DNA of 64,000 nt from Sabethes cyaneus (Eukaryota > Arthropoda > Insecta > Diptera > Culicidae): NCBI RefSeq assembly GCF_943734655.1, contig NC_071355.1, forward strand, positions 16,162,768-16,226,767, read 5' to 3'. The translations under genes were made by a program, and so were the position numbers. A model generated the notes under the pieces. That model saw only the letters and a program-made list of their open reading frames with translations, was not told where the DNA came from and searched no databases. Numbering within the stretch: position 1 is the stretch's first letter; each line of letters starts with the position of its first letter. Below, piece after piece: positions 45,452-57,235 of the stretch.

Positions 45452-45885
45452 GGGGAGGGTAAACGGCTCATGGGCCATTAAAATGAAATGGTTTACAGGA
45501 AATTAAGCATTCAACCGAACGGTTCCCGACAAAATCCACGGTTTTTAGAACGTACGCGAATCGTAGTTTACCGAACTTTCGATCTATAACCATAAGCCAT
45601 AGCCCAGTTGAACAGCTTATAACAGAATTTAAGTCGTCTTGCCCAGCCCTAGATCCTGTGTTTCATAGGTGTTCACCAATAAGTCTGATGTTTCTCAAGG
45701 CAGCAATATGAGATTTGTAATTTTCGTGCTGTTCTTTAACGGTATTGTATTATTGCTGGTTATTGGCTGCAAGTGGGGAGAGGTGGGCAACGTCTAAATA
45801 TCAGCTAACCGCCAACTAGCTGGCAAATGAGTGTACACTAAATTTTAAAAGTGTAAGCGCTTTCATTACCTTCGTTTAGTTCGTA
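45452..45885. other. Unassigned spacer
   Basis: No supported feature. Confidence 0.3.
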
Positions 45886-47870
45886 GAACTACCGAAACCG
45901 GTAATACCGACCAATTTTTGGATACCGAAATATCGGTTTTGGAACGGCACAAAACCGGTATTTGCGGTATTTTCTAATATCCTTGGTTTTTCAACTTCTT
46001 TGAAACTTTGCTTTGAATATATGTCTGCCTCAATGTCGAAGAAGAACCAAATTTTATAGACAATTGTAAAACTCATAGAAAAAAAATCTGGTGTTAATGC
46101 TGAAGAGATTCTTCGACTATTAGCAATAATTCAGTTGAAACTGTGGTTTAAATAATTGAAGCTTTTCCACCCGTTTGAGGCACAGTCGAGCATCTTTGCT
46201 GCAGAAATGTTTATTTGTATGAGTCACACGGCGCGTTTCAATTTATTTTTGTAGAACCAAGGTCCACCAGGAAAGACTTCAATGGAATATTCTTCAAGTC
46301 TTTCGAGCAGTGTTACGAAGCCCACACTCGTATGGTCTAATTTTCCTACACATAAACACATGAATACCCGTCATTCTAACGAACACGCCGGCATGCGTGT
46401 CGCTTTCGGACTCTTGCTCTGATTTATTCATGCACTGCGACGAGTTTTTGCGAGTGTGGATTTAGCTAACAGCGACGGTCGTCGCTCGCGCTCGTCACTG
46501 CACCCCAAGCCTCTAATAGCGATCACTCGCAAGAGCTCGCACTCCCGCCCGTAAGTAAAATCGAGGGCGAAGATGAAGAAAAATAAGAAGAAGAAAAAGT
46601 AATGCAAAATCTGTATCCATATGTGTGCCAGTAGCCCTCACGAGCAACTGGTTGCTCACGAGTTGTTTAACTCGCGAGTGGGCTATGAAGAAAGACGCTA
46701 GGAGCCTGTGCGTTCGCAAGTGTGTAAGTATCAGAATGTCTGCACACAATAACGGCAGCTTTCTATCATGCATTTGCGTGAGTGTCTCAAGCGTTCAATT
46801 TCATGCTTCTCATACTCGCTCGTGTGAGAGTAGGCTAGGCTTCATTTTGCTCATCTTATGCATACAAAGGCAGAGCAATCTGCTTCTCACAACGATCAAG
46901 ACTATTCGCTCCGTGTCCCAAAGAGAATATGCGATAGGCAATGGCAATATGGACTGGAACGATTTGCTCCGTGACCTTGAGAGCATGCATTCCGTAGCGC
47001 TCCGGCAGGAAAAGAAAGATGAAACCAAACTGATGCTCACTCGCCGGCAGAAAAAAGCAGCAAAGCACTGCAAAAGCAAAACACAACTCGTCGCGTCGGA
47101 GAAGGTAACATCCGACTGAGAGAGAGCAAATCTATTCGTCTTCTGTGCTTTGCTAGTAACACGCCGAGAATAGAGATTTTTGGCAGAGCACGGCAGAAGC
47201 CTGGAGTAGGCATCGTTGACTTCTCACTCGATTTGTAACATTGCTTTCGAGTTATACATTTATTAAACAAGCGGATAAAATCTCTAAACCACTATCTGCC
47301 AATAGTGGGATTGACAGAAAAGAACAGAACAGAAAAGATACGTTATCTGTGAACGATGATGAAGAGGATGATTCTATGCAAGGGTGTTCCAGTTTGGGGA
47401 CGAAGCAAAAATTCGCGAAGAGACTGTAGAAGACTAGGGCATTCATCATACTGGAAACTGCAATACCATACCGGGATTTTTGAAAATAGTTAAAAGCGAG
47501 TTCCACTGCTTTAAATTAGAAGAAATCAAAGGTAAATTCCTGATGCGCTTGAAGCCGTTCAACCGACTTTGATAGTTCAATTGTTGGAAGCGTTGGCAAT
47601 AAAATCAGTTCTATGGTGAATGACCCTCTGGGTCAAAATCACTTTAATATATAAAAAATCAGTTCTAGCTCGGAAAATAAATCGCTAAGCATATTATATC
47701 TGCTTAAATTCTAATGATGTTGAAGGTAAGGTTTAAAAAATAAAGAAATTTGCTGGAAAATATCAGACTTTCTATTGAGCCCGAATAATCTGACAATACC
47801 GGTATTTTACCGGTACTATCGGTATTTTCTATTCCAATATTCCGAAATACCGGTGTTCACCAAAAGCATC
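45886..47870. mobile_element. Possible inverted-repeat element with ACCGGTATT-rich ends
   Basis: The left end (45890-45975) and right end (47790-47870) both carry repeated ACCGGTATT / TACCGAAATATCGGT motifs in opposite orientation. Exact termini and duplications were not found. Dispersed repeat B (46340-46720) and a GC-richer block with frames of up to 164 codons lie within; I do not recognise a protein. Confidence 0.4.
46340..46740. repeat. Dispersed repeat B, copy 2 (uninterrupted)
   Basis: Same order of blocks as 40290-40633 plus 42551-42570: GAACACGCCGG, TTTCGGACTC, GATCACTCGCAAGA, AATCGAGGGC, GTAATGCAAAATCTGTATCC. At the position where copy 1 holds the Transib-like element this copy reads straight through (CGTTCGCAAGTGTGTAAG). 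Confidence 0.65.
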
Positions 47871-47879
47871 CAATACCAA

Positions 47880-49177
47880 CAGATCCTTGGCACTTTGGTG
47901 CTTTGCTTCCACTCTTGGGTTTTTTGCCGACGATTAGACATTCTGCCAATCGTTTTAGGATATCAATTTGCTTCTTCCAATGACGCCATTCTGTAAAAAA
48001 TCAACATACTCCTACAGCAAATGCCAACTGTGATTCTACACACTCTTAACTTAACGTACCTATTTCAATAAAATTTTGATTAATAAAATAAAATAAAATA
48101 AATTGCGGCATATTTCATATCTTTAGAAACGGATAACTGCAGTTTGGTCTATCCCCATCTATCAAACGCTGACAACGCCAATGGATTCATGATGAAACTA
48201 ATTTGGCTAAGATGACACAACGCATTTCGTCTAACGTTTAAAATTTTCTACGAAAAAATGCATAATAAATTTTATTTCCTGTTCCGTACCGCAGGATATA
48301 ATTTGCAGATGACATTTTAATTTATGAGTCGCAGCTTAGTGCAGTTTGCTTGGCTTGTGTTTTAATCACTACGCCTCCCCCCGGGTTGGCACCTTTCTCT
48401 TCCGTGTCTTAACCGAGATTTCCAGACGGTAGCTAGTGGACTTAAAAGAACCGACCAGCAGCAGGCCACAGAATGAAATTGCATTTCGAATCACCGCTGA
48501 AAGTCGCTCCAATCTGGTTTCAACCTTGTTTGACCGGTTTAATCTAATTTTCAATGCACTACATTTTTTTCCTTATGCATGCGGGCGGGTCTTTTTTTTT
48601 TGCTTGGTTCGTTGTAGTCGCCAAGTTGGCTGATAGAAGAAAATTCTACATGCTGCACCCGGCGGGCGACCGACCACAGCAGCAACATTTCGCAGTTTTA
48701 CACTATTCTCTTATTTTGCAGTCGGTAGCCCTCGAAGGGTTTTTTCTCGCGTGCAGAAAGTAGGAAGGAAAATATAAAACTCCCACGATTATTTCTTGTA
48801 ATACTAGCAGGGAGACGAAAAAAACAATTTGAAACAAAAACTTGTGCGACCGAAGAAGGATTTGCCTTGTTCGTATGCATCAAATGTGTACCGCGGGAAA
48901 AATACCACGTGATGCTGGGAATACCCTAAGCTAAGCAGTTTATTAATGCAGATAACTACATCAGACCACAGTGAACGAGAAGACCGCTACTGTGTAGCGG
49001 TTATTATTCGATCTGAAAAGTTAAGCGAATAAATGGAAAGATGCAAAGTTTCATTTTATAAACTTCGTCCTAGTCTCGTATCGGTTAAATAATTTAGACG
49101 GGAATTGTGGTCTATTCTTGTATGGTTGAATTGCACAAACAGGTGATTTCCGTAGAGCTGGAGGTATAAATGGATAA
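47880..49177. other. Upstream region without recognised genes
   Basis: Higher GC patches near 48650-48680 and 48890-48910. No coding frame supported. Confidence 0.35.
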
Positions 49178-49194
49178 ATGGAGCGAAAGAATCT

Positions 49195-49310
49195 TACCTC
49201 AATCAACCCAAGTGCATGTTTTCCGCTTCATCACTGTATCGTCGTCGTCTGGTCAGCTCTTTCCGAGTGCACCATTTTCCCACGGCGGCTGCTGGCACCT
49301 ACCGGAGCTC
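49195..49310 (-). other. Possible non-coding 5' exon end with a good donor
   Basis: The minus strand reads GATACAGTGATGAAGCGG, then CACTTGGGTTGATTGAG followed by GTAAGATTC, a strong splice donor. The region is GC-rich against AT-rich surroundings and lies on the transporter's strand, about 18 kb upstream. It could be a 5' leader exon of that gene; this is inference only. Confidence 0.25.
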
Positions 49311-49549
49311 GTCAGTTATTCCGGACCAAGTGTCTTATCGCTGCACTAAGTATCTGTGCAAACATGTCGCTCGTGTCGTCCCCGTGCTTTGAGGTCTTCC
49401 GGTGGTCCACTTTTGTACCCGTATCTAACCGCATCGGTCGGTGCTGTTCCACCGCACCGAATTGGTCAGAACGAGTAGCCACTTGCAATGGCGAAACGAT
49501 GTTTTGCCTCCGGTAATGTAATGTTCCTTGCCTCATCTTCACCACGAAA

Positions 49550-51140
49550 GACAGGGCAAAATCGTATATTATTCGGATACTGGAATGAATAACTGATCGC
49601 CTGTGTCATGTTGAATTAACTTTTGCTCGATCTGTTGCAATTCTTTGTTCTTAATTTGTTCAATACTTGTGTCGGTAACAAAACACGAATCGAGAATTTT
49701 GATATTACAAAAACACAATTTCTATGTTAAAATTTGTTATTTTTTGCTTAGAATGATTGTTTCGTCGTACCACTGAAACTTGGCACAAACTTGGCTTGAG
49801 CAAATTTCGAAAGCATTCGCGTTGAAGCATGAGGCAAGGTTCACACATTATTGAACAATTCACGTATGTGAATGAGAATGAAAAAAAAAGATCGATATAA
49901 GCTTGTCAAAAAACGATGTCGCATTGCTTAAGAAAACTGTTACCGGTGTCGAAACTTCAGCACGCCCGTTCGAAACTAGCTCTCAACTAGTACGGTAGAA
50001 CTTGTCTTCCTTCAACACTTGAAATTCTCTTCCCAGGAGATAAAATCTTAAATGGATGCTTGTTTGACTATGGCATGCGGTATCGGGTGGAAAATGTAGC
50101 AACAGGCGACGATGCACCACAGACAAGCAGATCGCGAAGGAAAAAATTCAAACTATTTCATTTGCAGGCAAACTAAATTCCACTAGTTTTCACACGTTGG
50201 TGACGACAGTCTGTTTGTCGGGCTGTACGGTGTAATGCGAACGCCCGGATGTACCGGCGGATGTGGACGTGAAATGCACTTTACAAGATGAATCTTTCTC
50301 GGGTGGCACGTGAAGTACTACAGGCGGGCACATTATTGGTGAGTGGGTAGAAAGAGAAAACAGATTGGCACGTACAACTTTATCCGATGTCAGCCCGGTG
50401 AGCATGAGTTTCGTCGTTGGTACTGCAAAAACTTACTCGCTGGCTGGCTGGCTGGCTGGAGCCGGGAGTCTCGCCCCGACTATTCACGCATTCCAGCGAC
50501 ACTCTTCTTTTTGTGAGCTGCTGTTAGTGGTGATTAAATGTCAATTTGAGTAAAAAAAAATCTTGCACAGGTCCGTTTGCTTCGTATGTATAGTGGAGAA
50601 CTTATTTGTAGTGTCATAGTTGCAAACTATGTTTCAAAGGTTCTCATCTCAGCGCGCTTGCATGGTTTGATGGTGAAAGTCGGTAGATTTTCCTGTGCGT
50701 CAGCACCATAATTCAGAAATTTTTGTGTTCGACACTTCATTTTCTTTGCTCTGTTGCTGGTAAACGCGAGATGTACTTATCATGGGGAAGCACTTGTGTG
50801 GGAAGTTTATGCTTTTTTTGAGTTATGATAATGCTAATATCGTTCTTCAAGTCTGTGGCGCTTATTATAATTTAGTCTGATAAGAGGCTTTATTATGCTC
50901 TTTAAGCTAACAGCGACTTAGCGACTGATGAGAGGCTTCATCATGCTAGTACTGGCATAGCAAAGAGGAGGTAAAGTAGAGAAAAAATCATTTTGCATAT
51001 TTTTTCAATACAAATTTAATTTTACTCTAAGTATTTGAAGTGGAAGCAATTATTACCTATTTGGTCACTTTTTTGGTTTTAAGACCAATTTCTTGGTTTG
51101 TTTGAGTTTTGAAGCGAAATAAACTAAAGACTTCACTGTC
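49550..51140. other. Unassigned DNA
   Basis: A CTGG tetranucleotide run (five units) lies at 50440-50459. No gene supported. Confidence 0.35.
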
Positions 51141-51299
51141 ATGTGTCGTTGAATCTGAACATCATGTTGCTAAAGAACAATAAGTCGGTTGGGCAAGATG
51201 GTATCTCAATGGAGCTTTTATACCCAATATACTCTAGCATATGAAATTTAATCCATGATTTCAATGTACGCCGGGTCATAATGGGTTTGAATGGGATCA

Positions 51300-52924
51300 G
51301 AAAAGCTGAAGGAAGATACGACTGAACATTCAATGGACGGAGCTGTTGCAGAGTACTCTCGGAAAAGTAATGAACGGTTCGTAGAACAACTTAAAGAAAA
51401 CCTGAACGAGCAGTGGAAGCATATCCACAATCAGCACTACAGCGCGAGAAGTAGCACTAAATACTTCTAAATTCACTAAATACTAAATTGCTGCAGCCAC
51501 TTCCAGTGAGTGCTTCGACCCAAAGTGCCAAAGAGCGACTGACGAGAAGAATCGAACCTGAACTGACATATTAGGCCGTATGAATAAAACAGTTTACTTT
51601 GCTTTTCCCGTTTAAATCGCATGGGAGCATTTGCTCTAACTCTTTTATTCATACGCCCCATTGGCACCAACACGCCAGAGAAAAGAAAGAAATACCGAGA
51701 TGCTAGAGCTACCGAAAAGAGGCTTCATCGTCGTAAGAAACGCCAGCAATGGGAACGCGTGCGGAGATGAAGGATTGCTTCGAGCGGCACGATTCCAGGA
51801 GGTGACCAGGTGTTGGAAATAGCATTTCGATGTAAATACCGTTGTATGGTGAACAAGATGGAGCTGTCAGCAGAAACAGGCAGGGCCCGACAACTTCACC
51901 TTCAATTGCATAGCGTCACTCAACAATGAAGCAGTAAAGCTTCGGTTTCAACAGAAGCAGCACTGCTTCAGTTTCGAACTGGCTTCAGTCAGCGTCAGCG
52001 AAACGGGTTTCACTTCATCATGACTATCGGTTTCAACTCTTCATTTGTATTTTTCTATTAAAGACTCAGAAGAAGGCCAGCAACTTTGAAAGCAAATCAA
52101 TTGAATTTGAGTAGAATTTCATACAATGCAACGCATATTAAAGTTAACCTAGTTAATGTCGACAAATCGTACCTGACTTTCTGCCGTCGTCAATTGAAAC
52201 AGCCACCAACTTCAACTGAAGCTTGCTTGAAACGTTCTGTTCAACAAATGAAGCAGGTCACTTCTTGTATGAAGCGAAGGTAAGAGAAAGTCAGTTTCAT
52301 TTATTCGTTTCGACGATGCCGGGCCCTGGAAACAGGACACCGATTGAGAATGATGGACAGACGGTGGATCTACCAACTTTGAACGAGATTAAAAAAGCAG
52401 CTAGAGAGCTGCAAAACAGAAAAGTACGGGGAGCGAACGGTTGTATTGTGCAATTTATCAGCATCCTGTTTCTCGGACTGAGGCCGTTGCAAGAAACTTT
52501 CGAGGCCGTTGCAAGAAACCAGAGCGGTTGTCGCGAGAGACGACATCCTTGATAAATTCCGGGAATTCAACTTCCAGACCCACCATTTGTTTATAGACTT
52601 CAAAGCGACGTACGATTCAGTTAAGCGAAATGAGCGAAGTGGCGGACACCATTTGCCCTTGATGGTTCAAAATCAAGTGCAAGAAGTGAGACATCAGACT
52701 AGTTTGTGACGTAAATGGTGTGAAGCAAGGTGACGGGCAATCGAATTTGCTGTTTAACATTTCGTTGGAAGGCGCTATTCGAAGTGCAGCCGCTCCTAGG
52801 GTTTGCGGGCGACGACGATATCATCGATGTTAACCGTAGAACTTTGGAAGAAGCGTACACTCATCTTAAAAAGGAAGCTACAAGGATAGGGCTTACCATA
52901 AATTCTACCAAAACAAAGTATATG
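51300..52924 (+). pseudogene. LINE family A relic, part before the COX4 insertion
   Basis: Plus-strand pieces: KLKENLNEQWKHIHNQHY, RLHRRKKRQQWERV, LPTLNEIKKAARELQNRKVR, FQTHHLFIDFKATYDSVKRN, SNLLFNISLEGAIRSA, GFAGDDDIIDVNRRTLEEAY and RIGLTINSTKTKYM. It is the same family as 16640-17560. Between about 51895 and 52290 the reading is interrupted by a GCTTC/GAAGC-rich inverted stretch. Stops and shifts throughout. Confidence 0.75.
51895..52290. repeat. GAAGC/GCTTC-rich imperfect inverted repeat inside the LINE relic
   Basis: AATGAAGCAGTAAAGCTTCG and CAGAAGCAGCACTGCTTC near the left are answered by ACTGAAGCTTGCTTGAAAC and CAAATGAAGCAGG near the right. It probably reflects a small inserted element; its borders are not exact. 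Confidence 0.4.
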
Positions 52925-53666
52925 AAGAAACCTAATTGAGTTTATTACTTTCTTTTGATAGCCAATTTGAAAACCACCTGCATCGATAGACAATTATAGT
53001 ATACAATTACCAACTAATATTTTGCAGGGCAAGGGTTTACTGCCACTTGTTGTTTTCGTAGTCCCACTTGGATGAAAGTCCATCGATGTTGCCAACACCA
53101 ATGACAAGCATACGCTTGAGCTGAGCTTTCTGGTGCTCTTCATAAAAAATAACCGGGAGATCGTCGTAAACAAACGCCTTCATCATTTGCATGATAGCAA
53201 TGCTAATCGAAATGACAATCAGACCAAACCCGAGATACATTTTCTCCACTCTCCTGTTGAATACTTCATCTCAGAAAAGGTCTGATAGAAGGATGCACGG
53301 TACAGTGCTTTATTCTCCTGGATAGACAGCTTCTTCCAGCAGTCTCCCTTCTCCTTTGCACGCAGAGCCAACACATGGGGCGTTGGCTCCTCGAAGCAGA
53401 TCGGTGGCATCGGGTAATCCACACGATCAGCGTACACTGGCAATCCGTTCCAGCCGCAACGGACAATTTCACGCTTACCGATTTTCTGTACGATCAAATC
53501 GTGATTATGTCGGACGCCAACCTTGGTGCGCAGGGCATTCCGCAGGATGGTCTGCGCGAGGATTACATTAGCCATTCCGATTTATTCTAACGCTGAGCTA
53601 AGCATGACAGAATCGAAACTTAATAAAATTGACCAGCTGCTAACAGGGTTGCCAGTACGATTCTTC
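52925..53666 (-). pseudogene. COX4 (cytochrome c oxidase subunit IV) processed copy, frameshifted
   Basis: An intronless minus-strand copy. 53575-53219 encodes MANVILAQTILRNALRTKVG, RHNHDLIVQKIGKREIV, VYADRVDYPMPPI and ALYRASFYQTFSEMK. A one-base expansion in AGAAAATG near 53240 then shifts the frame, and MYLGFGLIVISISIAIMQMM, KAFVYDDLPVIFYEEHQKAQ and NIDGLSSKWDYENNKWQ follow in the next frame to 53037. These are the matrix arm, single helix and C-terminus of COX4, a nuclear-encoded inner-membrane subunit of complex IV. It is flanked by ATATG on both sides and lies inside a LINE frame. UTR-like sequence and an AATAAA near its 3' end support a cDNA origin; no poly(A) tail remains. Confidence 0.88.
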
Positions 53667-53870
53667 ATATGGTGACTAATAGGGAGAGGCGTAGCCCTTC
53701 GGGTGTTGGAACTGCGAGGGTGATAGATGTAGATACTTTTGAAGTGGTCGACGACTTTGTTTACGTACGTTCCGGTACTTTCTACTGTTTACGTAGCCAG
53801 CAACTCCGTATGAAACTCGTGCAGATTGTTATTCTGGCTTTTTGAGCGTAAGATCATACGATCAATTCAT
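53667..53870 (+). pseudogene. LINE family A relic, continuation after the COX4 insertion
   Basis: Read directly after TKYM at 52924, the frame continues VTNRERRSPSGVGTARVIDV, then DTFEVVDDFVYV. This matches the family's EVVEEFVYLG region. The join confirms that the COX4 copy entered this element. Confidence 0.7.
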
Positions 53871-53889
53871 GGCGGCATATTAGAAGAAG

Positions 53890-55030
53890 GAGTGTGACGC
53901 AGGCGCATGAATCACGAAATATACAGTTTTTATTCTTGCGGCCCCTCCTCTCCTTGATCTATATCAACGACCTTCACAAAATTGGGCTACATGGAATACC
54001 ACGTCTCTTTACTGACAATACGTACCTGTCATATGCATTTACCGACTCGAATCAAATCATTTTCACAAATGAGGAATGACATGGAGAAACTGCAGATATA
54101 CTTCGGCGAAAATTTGTTGTCACCTAATATATCCGAAACCGAAATACATGATCTTCAATTCCGCTCCAACCCAGACGACCTACCAACCCTGCTTTAATCG
54201 TTAACCTTGAAACGGTTCAAAAAGTTGACACCTTCAAGCATCTTGGCCTAACGTTTGATATAAAACTCACTTGATACATCCACATAAGTAAACTGCAGTC
54301 TGAAATTAGTTCAATTTGCGGTCTACTGTATAACTTCCTGCCAACGAACCAAATGCTGAACATATATCAGGCTTTTGTACAGTCAAAACTCCAATACATG
54401 GTTTTAATCTGAGGGGCGGCCAGCAAATATAAAATTAAGTGTTTGCAAACCCTTCAAAATCGCTGCCTGAAGGTAGTATATCGGAAACCATGTTTGTATA
54501 CGACGCTCGGCTTGTTTTAAATAACAGCCACATCTGTCTTGTCAGTAGCAGCACTTCGTGCAAAACAAATACTCATTCAAATGCATGATATCCTGTGGAA
54601 TCCATCAACGCATCATAACCGACAGTTTGAACGGGCTTCCCATAGTCACTTCGCTAGAACTCAAACTAATCTCTCAATAATGAGAGTAAATACGGAATTC
54701 GGGAAAAGAGCGTTTTCATACCACGGTAAAAAGCAATACAATGAACTCCCAGCCACCATGAAAGACGAGAGAAACTTGAAGAAATTTAAAGACTCGGTGT
54801 TACGATTAATGCTACTCAAACTTCCACAATTCTTGCGGAAAATGAATCCAATTTTTAAATGCTGAACATACGATCGATCACACTCGTATGCAAAGATCTA
54901 AATCTCTCACTGGGGTGCTAACCAGCCAAGTTAGTTAGATTACCCAGTAAATTAAGATAAGAGCTTAGTGTAGGAAGTATAAAGTTAATTGATGAAATTG
55001 TAATAAATATTGTAATTAAAAAAATCATAA
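53890..55030 (+). pseudogene. Jockey-like LINE RT C-terminal fragment
   Basis: Starts LLSLIYINDLHKIGLHGIPR, with a degraded FADDT (LFTDNTYLSYAF). It continues in shifting frames to ARTQTNLSIMRVNTEFGKRA, FSYHGKKQYNELPATMKDER and FKDSVLRLMLLKL. This is the RT end and thumb of a Jockey/CR1-like element, with a 3' tail ending in TGTAATTAAAAAAA. Inactive. Confidence 0.75.
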
Positions 55031-55375
55031 ACAGTTGCGATCACTACCAGGGGGATCACAAGACTTAAAGCCTCCTGGTGTGGGGGTAAGTGGCAGGCAC
55101 AAAAAAAATACCAAGTACACAGAGATGCGGATATTGTGATGCGACTAAAACACGGAAGGCTACAGTGAGCTGGCCACGTAGCTAGGATGCTGGATGAGAG
55201 ATTAACGAAAACAATATTCAGTAGAGAACCCGACAGAAGACGACGGCTTCGAGGCAGACACCGGTGCATGGGCGCTCTTGACGCGGATTCTAGTCCAAGG
55301 CCGACAAACGGGGAAAGGACTCCTGAATTCGGCACAGGTTCAATAAGCGGATTGTCGCACAAAAAGTAAACGATT
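55031..55375 (+). pseudogene. LINE C-terminal fragment
   Basis: The plus strand reads DIVMRLKHGRLQ, stop, AGHVARMLDERLTKTIFSRE and PDRRRRLRGRHRCMG. This corresponds to the RxWAGHVARM..E..GRRxRGR tail common to insect LINE ORF2 proteins. Confidence 0.6.
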
Positions 55376-55439
55376 ACACGAAATTCTCCATCAAGCATAT
55401 TTATTATTAGCAATTGGTAAATAATTTTACAAGTATATG

Positions 55440-55654
55440 TAAAAAGTAAATTCTTATTCTCCTAATGCAATAAGTCAATTTAAAAATCTGAAAGGAGATA
55501 AGCGTAGTTAATCCCTGAAATAGCGACGATAATGTATTTTTCGTCGTGGTCATAACTAGAATACCGATCTTGGCGATAGCTGGTTTGGCAGAATAGCGAA
55601 CGTAGCTATCATAACGTGAAGACAATGCCGGATAATCGAAATAGTCGTAGGGTC
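55440..55654 (-). pseudogene. Displaced 3' coding end of the GTSF1-like copy
   Basis: Beyond the stop at 55655, coding-like sequence continues in the other two frames: GDDSYGSRSCSPIRPYDYFD and YPALSSRYDSY in one, then SYRQDRYSSYDHDEKYII in the next. At least two indels therefore separate this tail from the zinc-finger frame. The tyrosine/serine-rich composition is consistent over both pieces. Confidence 0.6.
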
Positions 55655-56221
55655 TTATTGGTGAGCACGATCTTGAGCCGTAACTATCATCACCTTCTCC
55701 TTTTCTCGCTTTATTTTTGCATCCAGTTCCTGATGCCGTTGGGTTTCTTCTTCGTAGAATTTTCTTTTTTCCGCAGGTGTTTTCCGTGTAGCCTTGCGGA
55801 TGATTTTGGCGTTGGCACAGTACTCCTGTGGATTGTATGCTGGAAAGCGCAGATCGTCCCAGCATTCATCATCGTCACTATTACCACGTACTTTTCTCGG
55901 CCCAATCGGATCTTCATTATTATAGATCAATTCCGGTTCCTGCAGCGCTTCGGTAGTACCGTATGTGGCTGTGGCAGCAGCCGTCGTTAGACAATACTTA
56001 TACAGGTGAAAGTTAGCTCTATCTTCACAAGTTGCGGTGTGCATCTTTAGCTCGGATTCCGCTATCCTGTGTGCATGGTTGAACGGACAAATTACAAACT
56101 GTGTGTCCGGATATATCTTGCAACACTTGAAAAGGGGTCTGGCCATTGCCGTAGGCCGCACTCTGTGCGCTTTATTGTATGGACACTCCAACAATAGGCC
56201 ATATCCAACCGGAGCAGACAT
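55655..56221 (-). CDS. GTSF1/Asterix-like double CHHC zinc finger protein, probably a decaying retrocopy
   Basis: 188 codons without introns. GTSF1-family proteins carry two tandem CHHC (U11-48K type) fingers, C-x5-H-x9-H-x3-C, and work with nuclear Piwi in piRNA-guided silencing. Finger 1 is CPYNKAHRVRPTAMARPLFK followed by CC: Cys13, His19 and Cys33 are present, but position 29 is Pro instead of His. Finger 2 is intact (CPFNHAHRIAESELKMHTAT, then C). An acidic, Trp-containing middle (DDDECWDDLRFP) and a charged helix (TPAEKRKFYEEETQRHQELD) follow. The frame then ends early at QDRAHQ, while related coding sequence runs on in other frames. The single-exon form, altered ligand and 3' frameshifts point to a retrocopy losing function, although the finger frame is still open. 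Confidence 0.82.
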   Translation of the reverse strand: MSAPVGYGLLLECPYNKAHRVRPTAMARPLFKCCKIYPDTQFVICPFNHAHRIAESELKMHTATCEDRANFHLYKYCLTTAAATATYGTTEALQEPELIYNNEDPIGPRKVRGNSDDDECWDDLRFPAYNPQEYCANAKIIRKATRKTPAEKRKFYEEETQRHQELDAKIKREKEKVMIVTAQDRAHQ

Positions 56222-56289
56222 ATTGTTTCTTTCTACAAAAAAATGGTTCTTCAGACTTTACCAGTCGCTTAAACCTTTTTCGTAAATGA

Positions 56290-57225
56290 TAAAAGTTACG
56301 TTGCAACAGTTCAAGATACTATTTCCTGTCAATTTTTTATCAACACACCACCTGGTTACCTACTGTACCATGACAACAAAAAATGAGCAGCACGTTTTGT
56401 TACCAATGGAACAGACAATAAATTCTAAGATTGGAAAACTGCACATTTAGTAGACTTGAAAACCAGTACTGCAGCCTGGTTGTCCGAAAAAAAGACCGTA
56501 GCACATAAGTAACAGGTGCTTCAATTCATGTTGGTAGAACCTTATATTTCAAGCTCAGATATCGCAATCAAACTATTGGACGTGCTCAAAGTACGAATCA
56601 AAGAAAATAATTGGAACACGAGGACCTTTCCGCTTTCTTTCTTTAACAGTTCTGCTGTCAAAAAATTTGTTAGTAAGGGGAAGTCCTCTATGGCCGGACA
56701 ACCTCTAAATCCGGCCACTAAAGTTTCTCAAAAACAAAGATTGATTAAACATATTCAGATAGAATGGGACAATAGAAAATTGCCAGATTACATGTTGTCC
56801 CAATTATCACGTCTTAGTTGGAAACTGTCAAACTGTTTGTCAGTTTTCATTTGTTTATCTTTTTTAAGAAAGACTTCTACCTTCGCGGTCCGAATTATAA
56901 GCGTATATTCAAGCATGTTCTTTTTGTTTTGTTCTCACAGTTTTCAATTTACAAAAGCTCATGCAAACGTGTACTTTCGTTCAGCAGCTCGTCCTTAAAG
57001 TGTCCAGGAACGCACGGTCGAACAAACGTTGCACTCGATTTTGTGCCACATTTTCTCCATACTGGTTTTTGAAAACATAAAAAATCAAATATATTTTAGT
57101 TTGTTTACAACGAAGACTAGTACTAGTAGACGGGAGATATTTTTATTAAAGAAAAGGTTTTTCAGTTCACAGCCTTTTTTAACTCGACATACAATGACAG
57201 AAATCAATCTTTTTACATATTTTTT
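56290..57225. other. Unassigned DNA with one 160-codon frame
   Basis: The plus-strand frame 56516-56998 (starting MLQFMLVEPYISSSDIAIKL) shows no family I recognise and ends in low-complexity hydrophobic sequence. Not supported as a gene. Confidence 0.3.
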
Positions 57226-57235
57226 AAAAGGTGCA

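Noticed and set aside
46625..47119. 164-codon plus-strand frame as a host gene
   Set aside because: Lies in a dispersed repeat and its putative element; no motif recognised and an overlapping minus frame is equally long.
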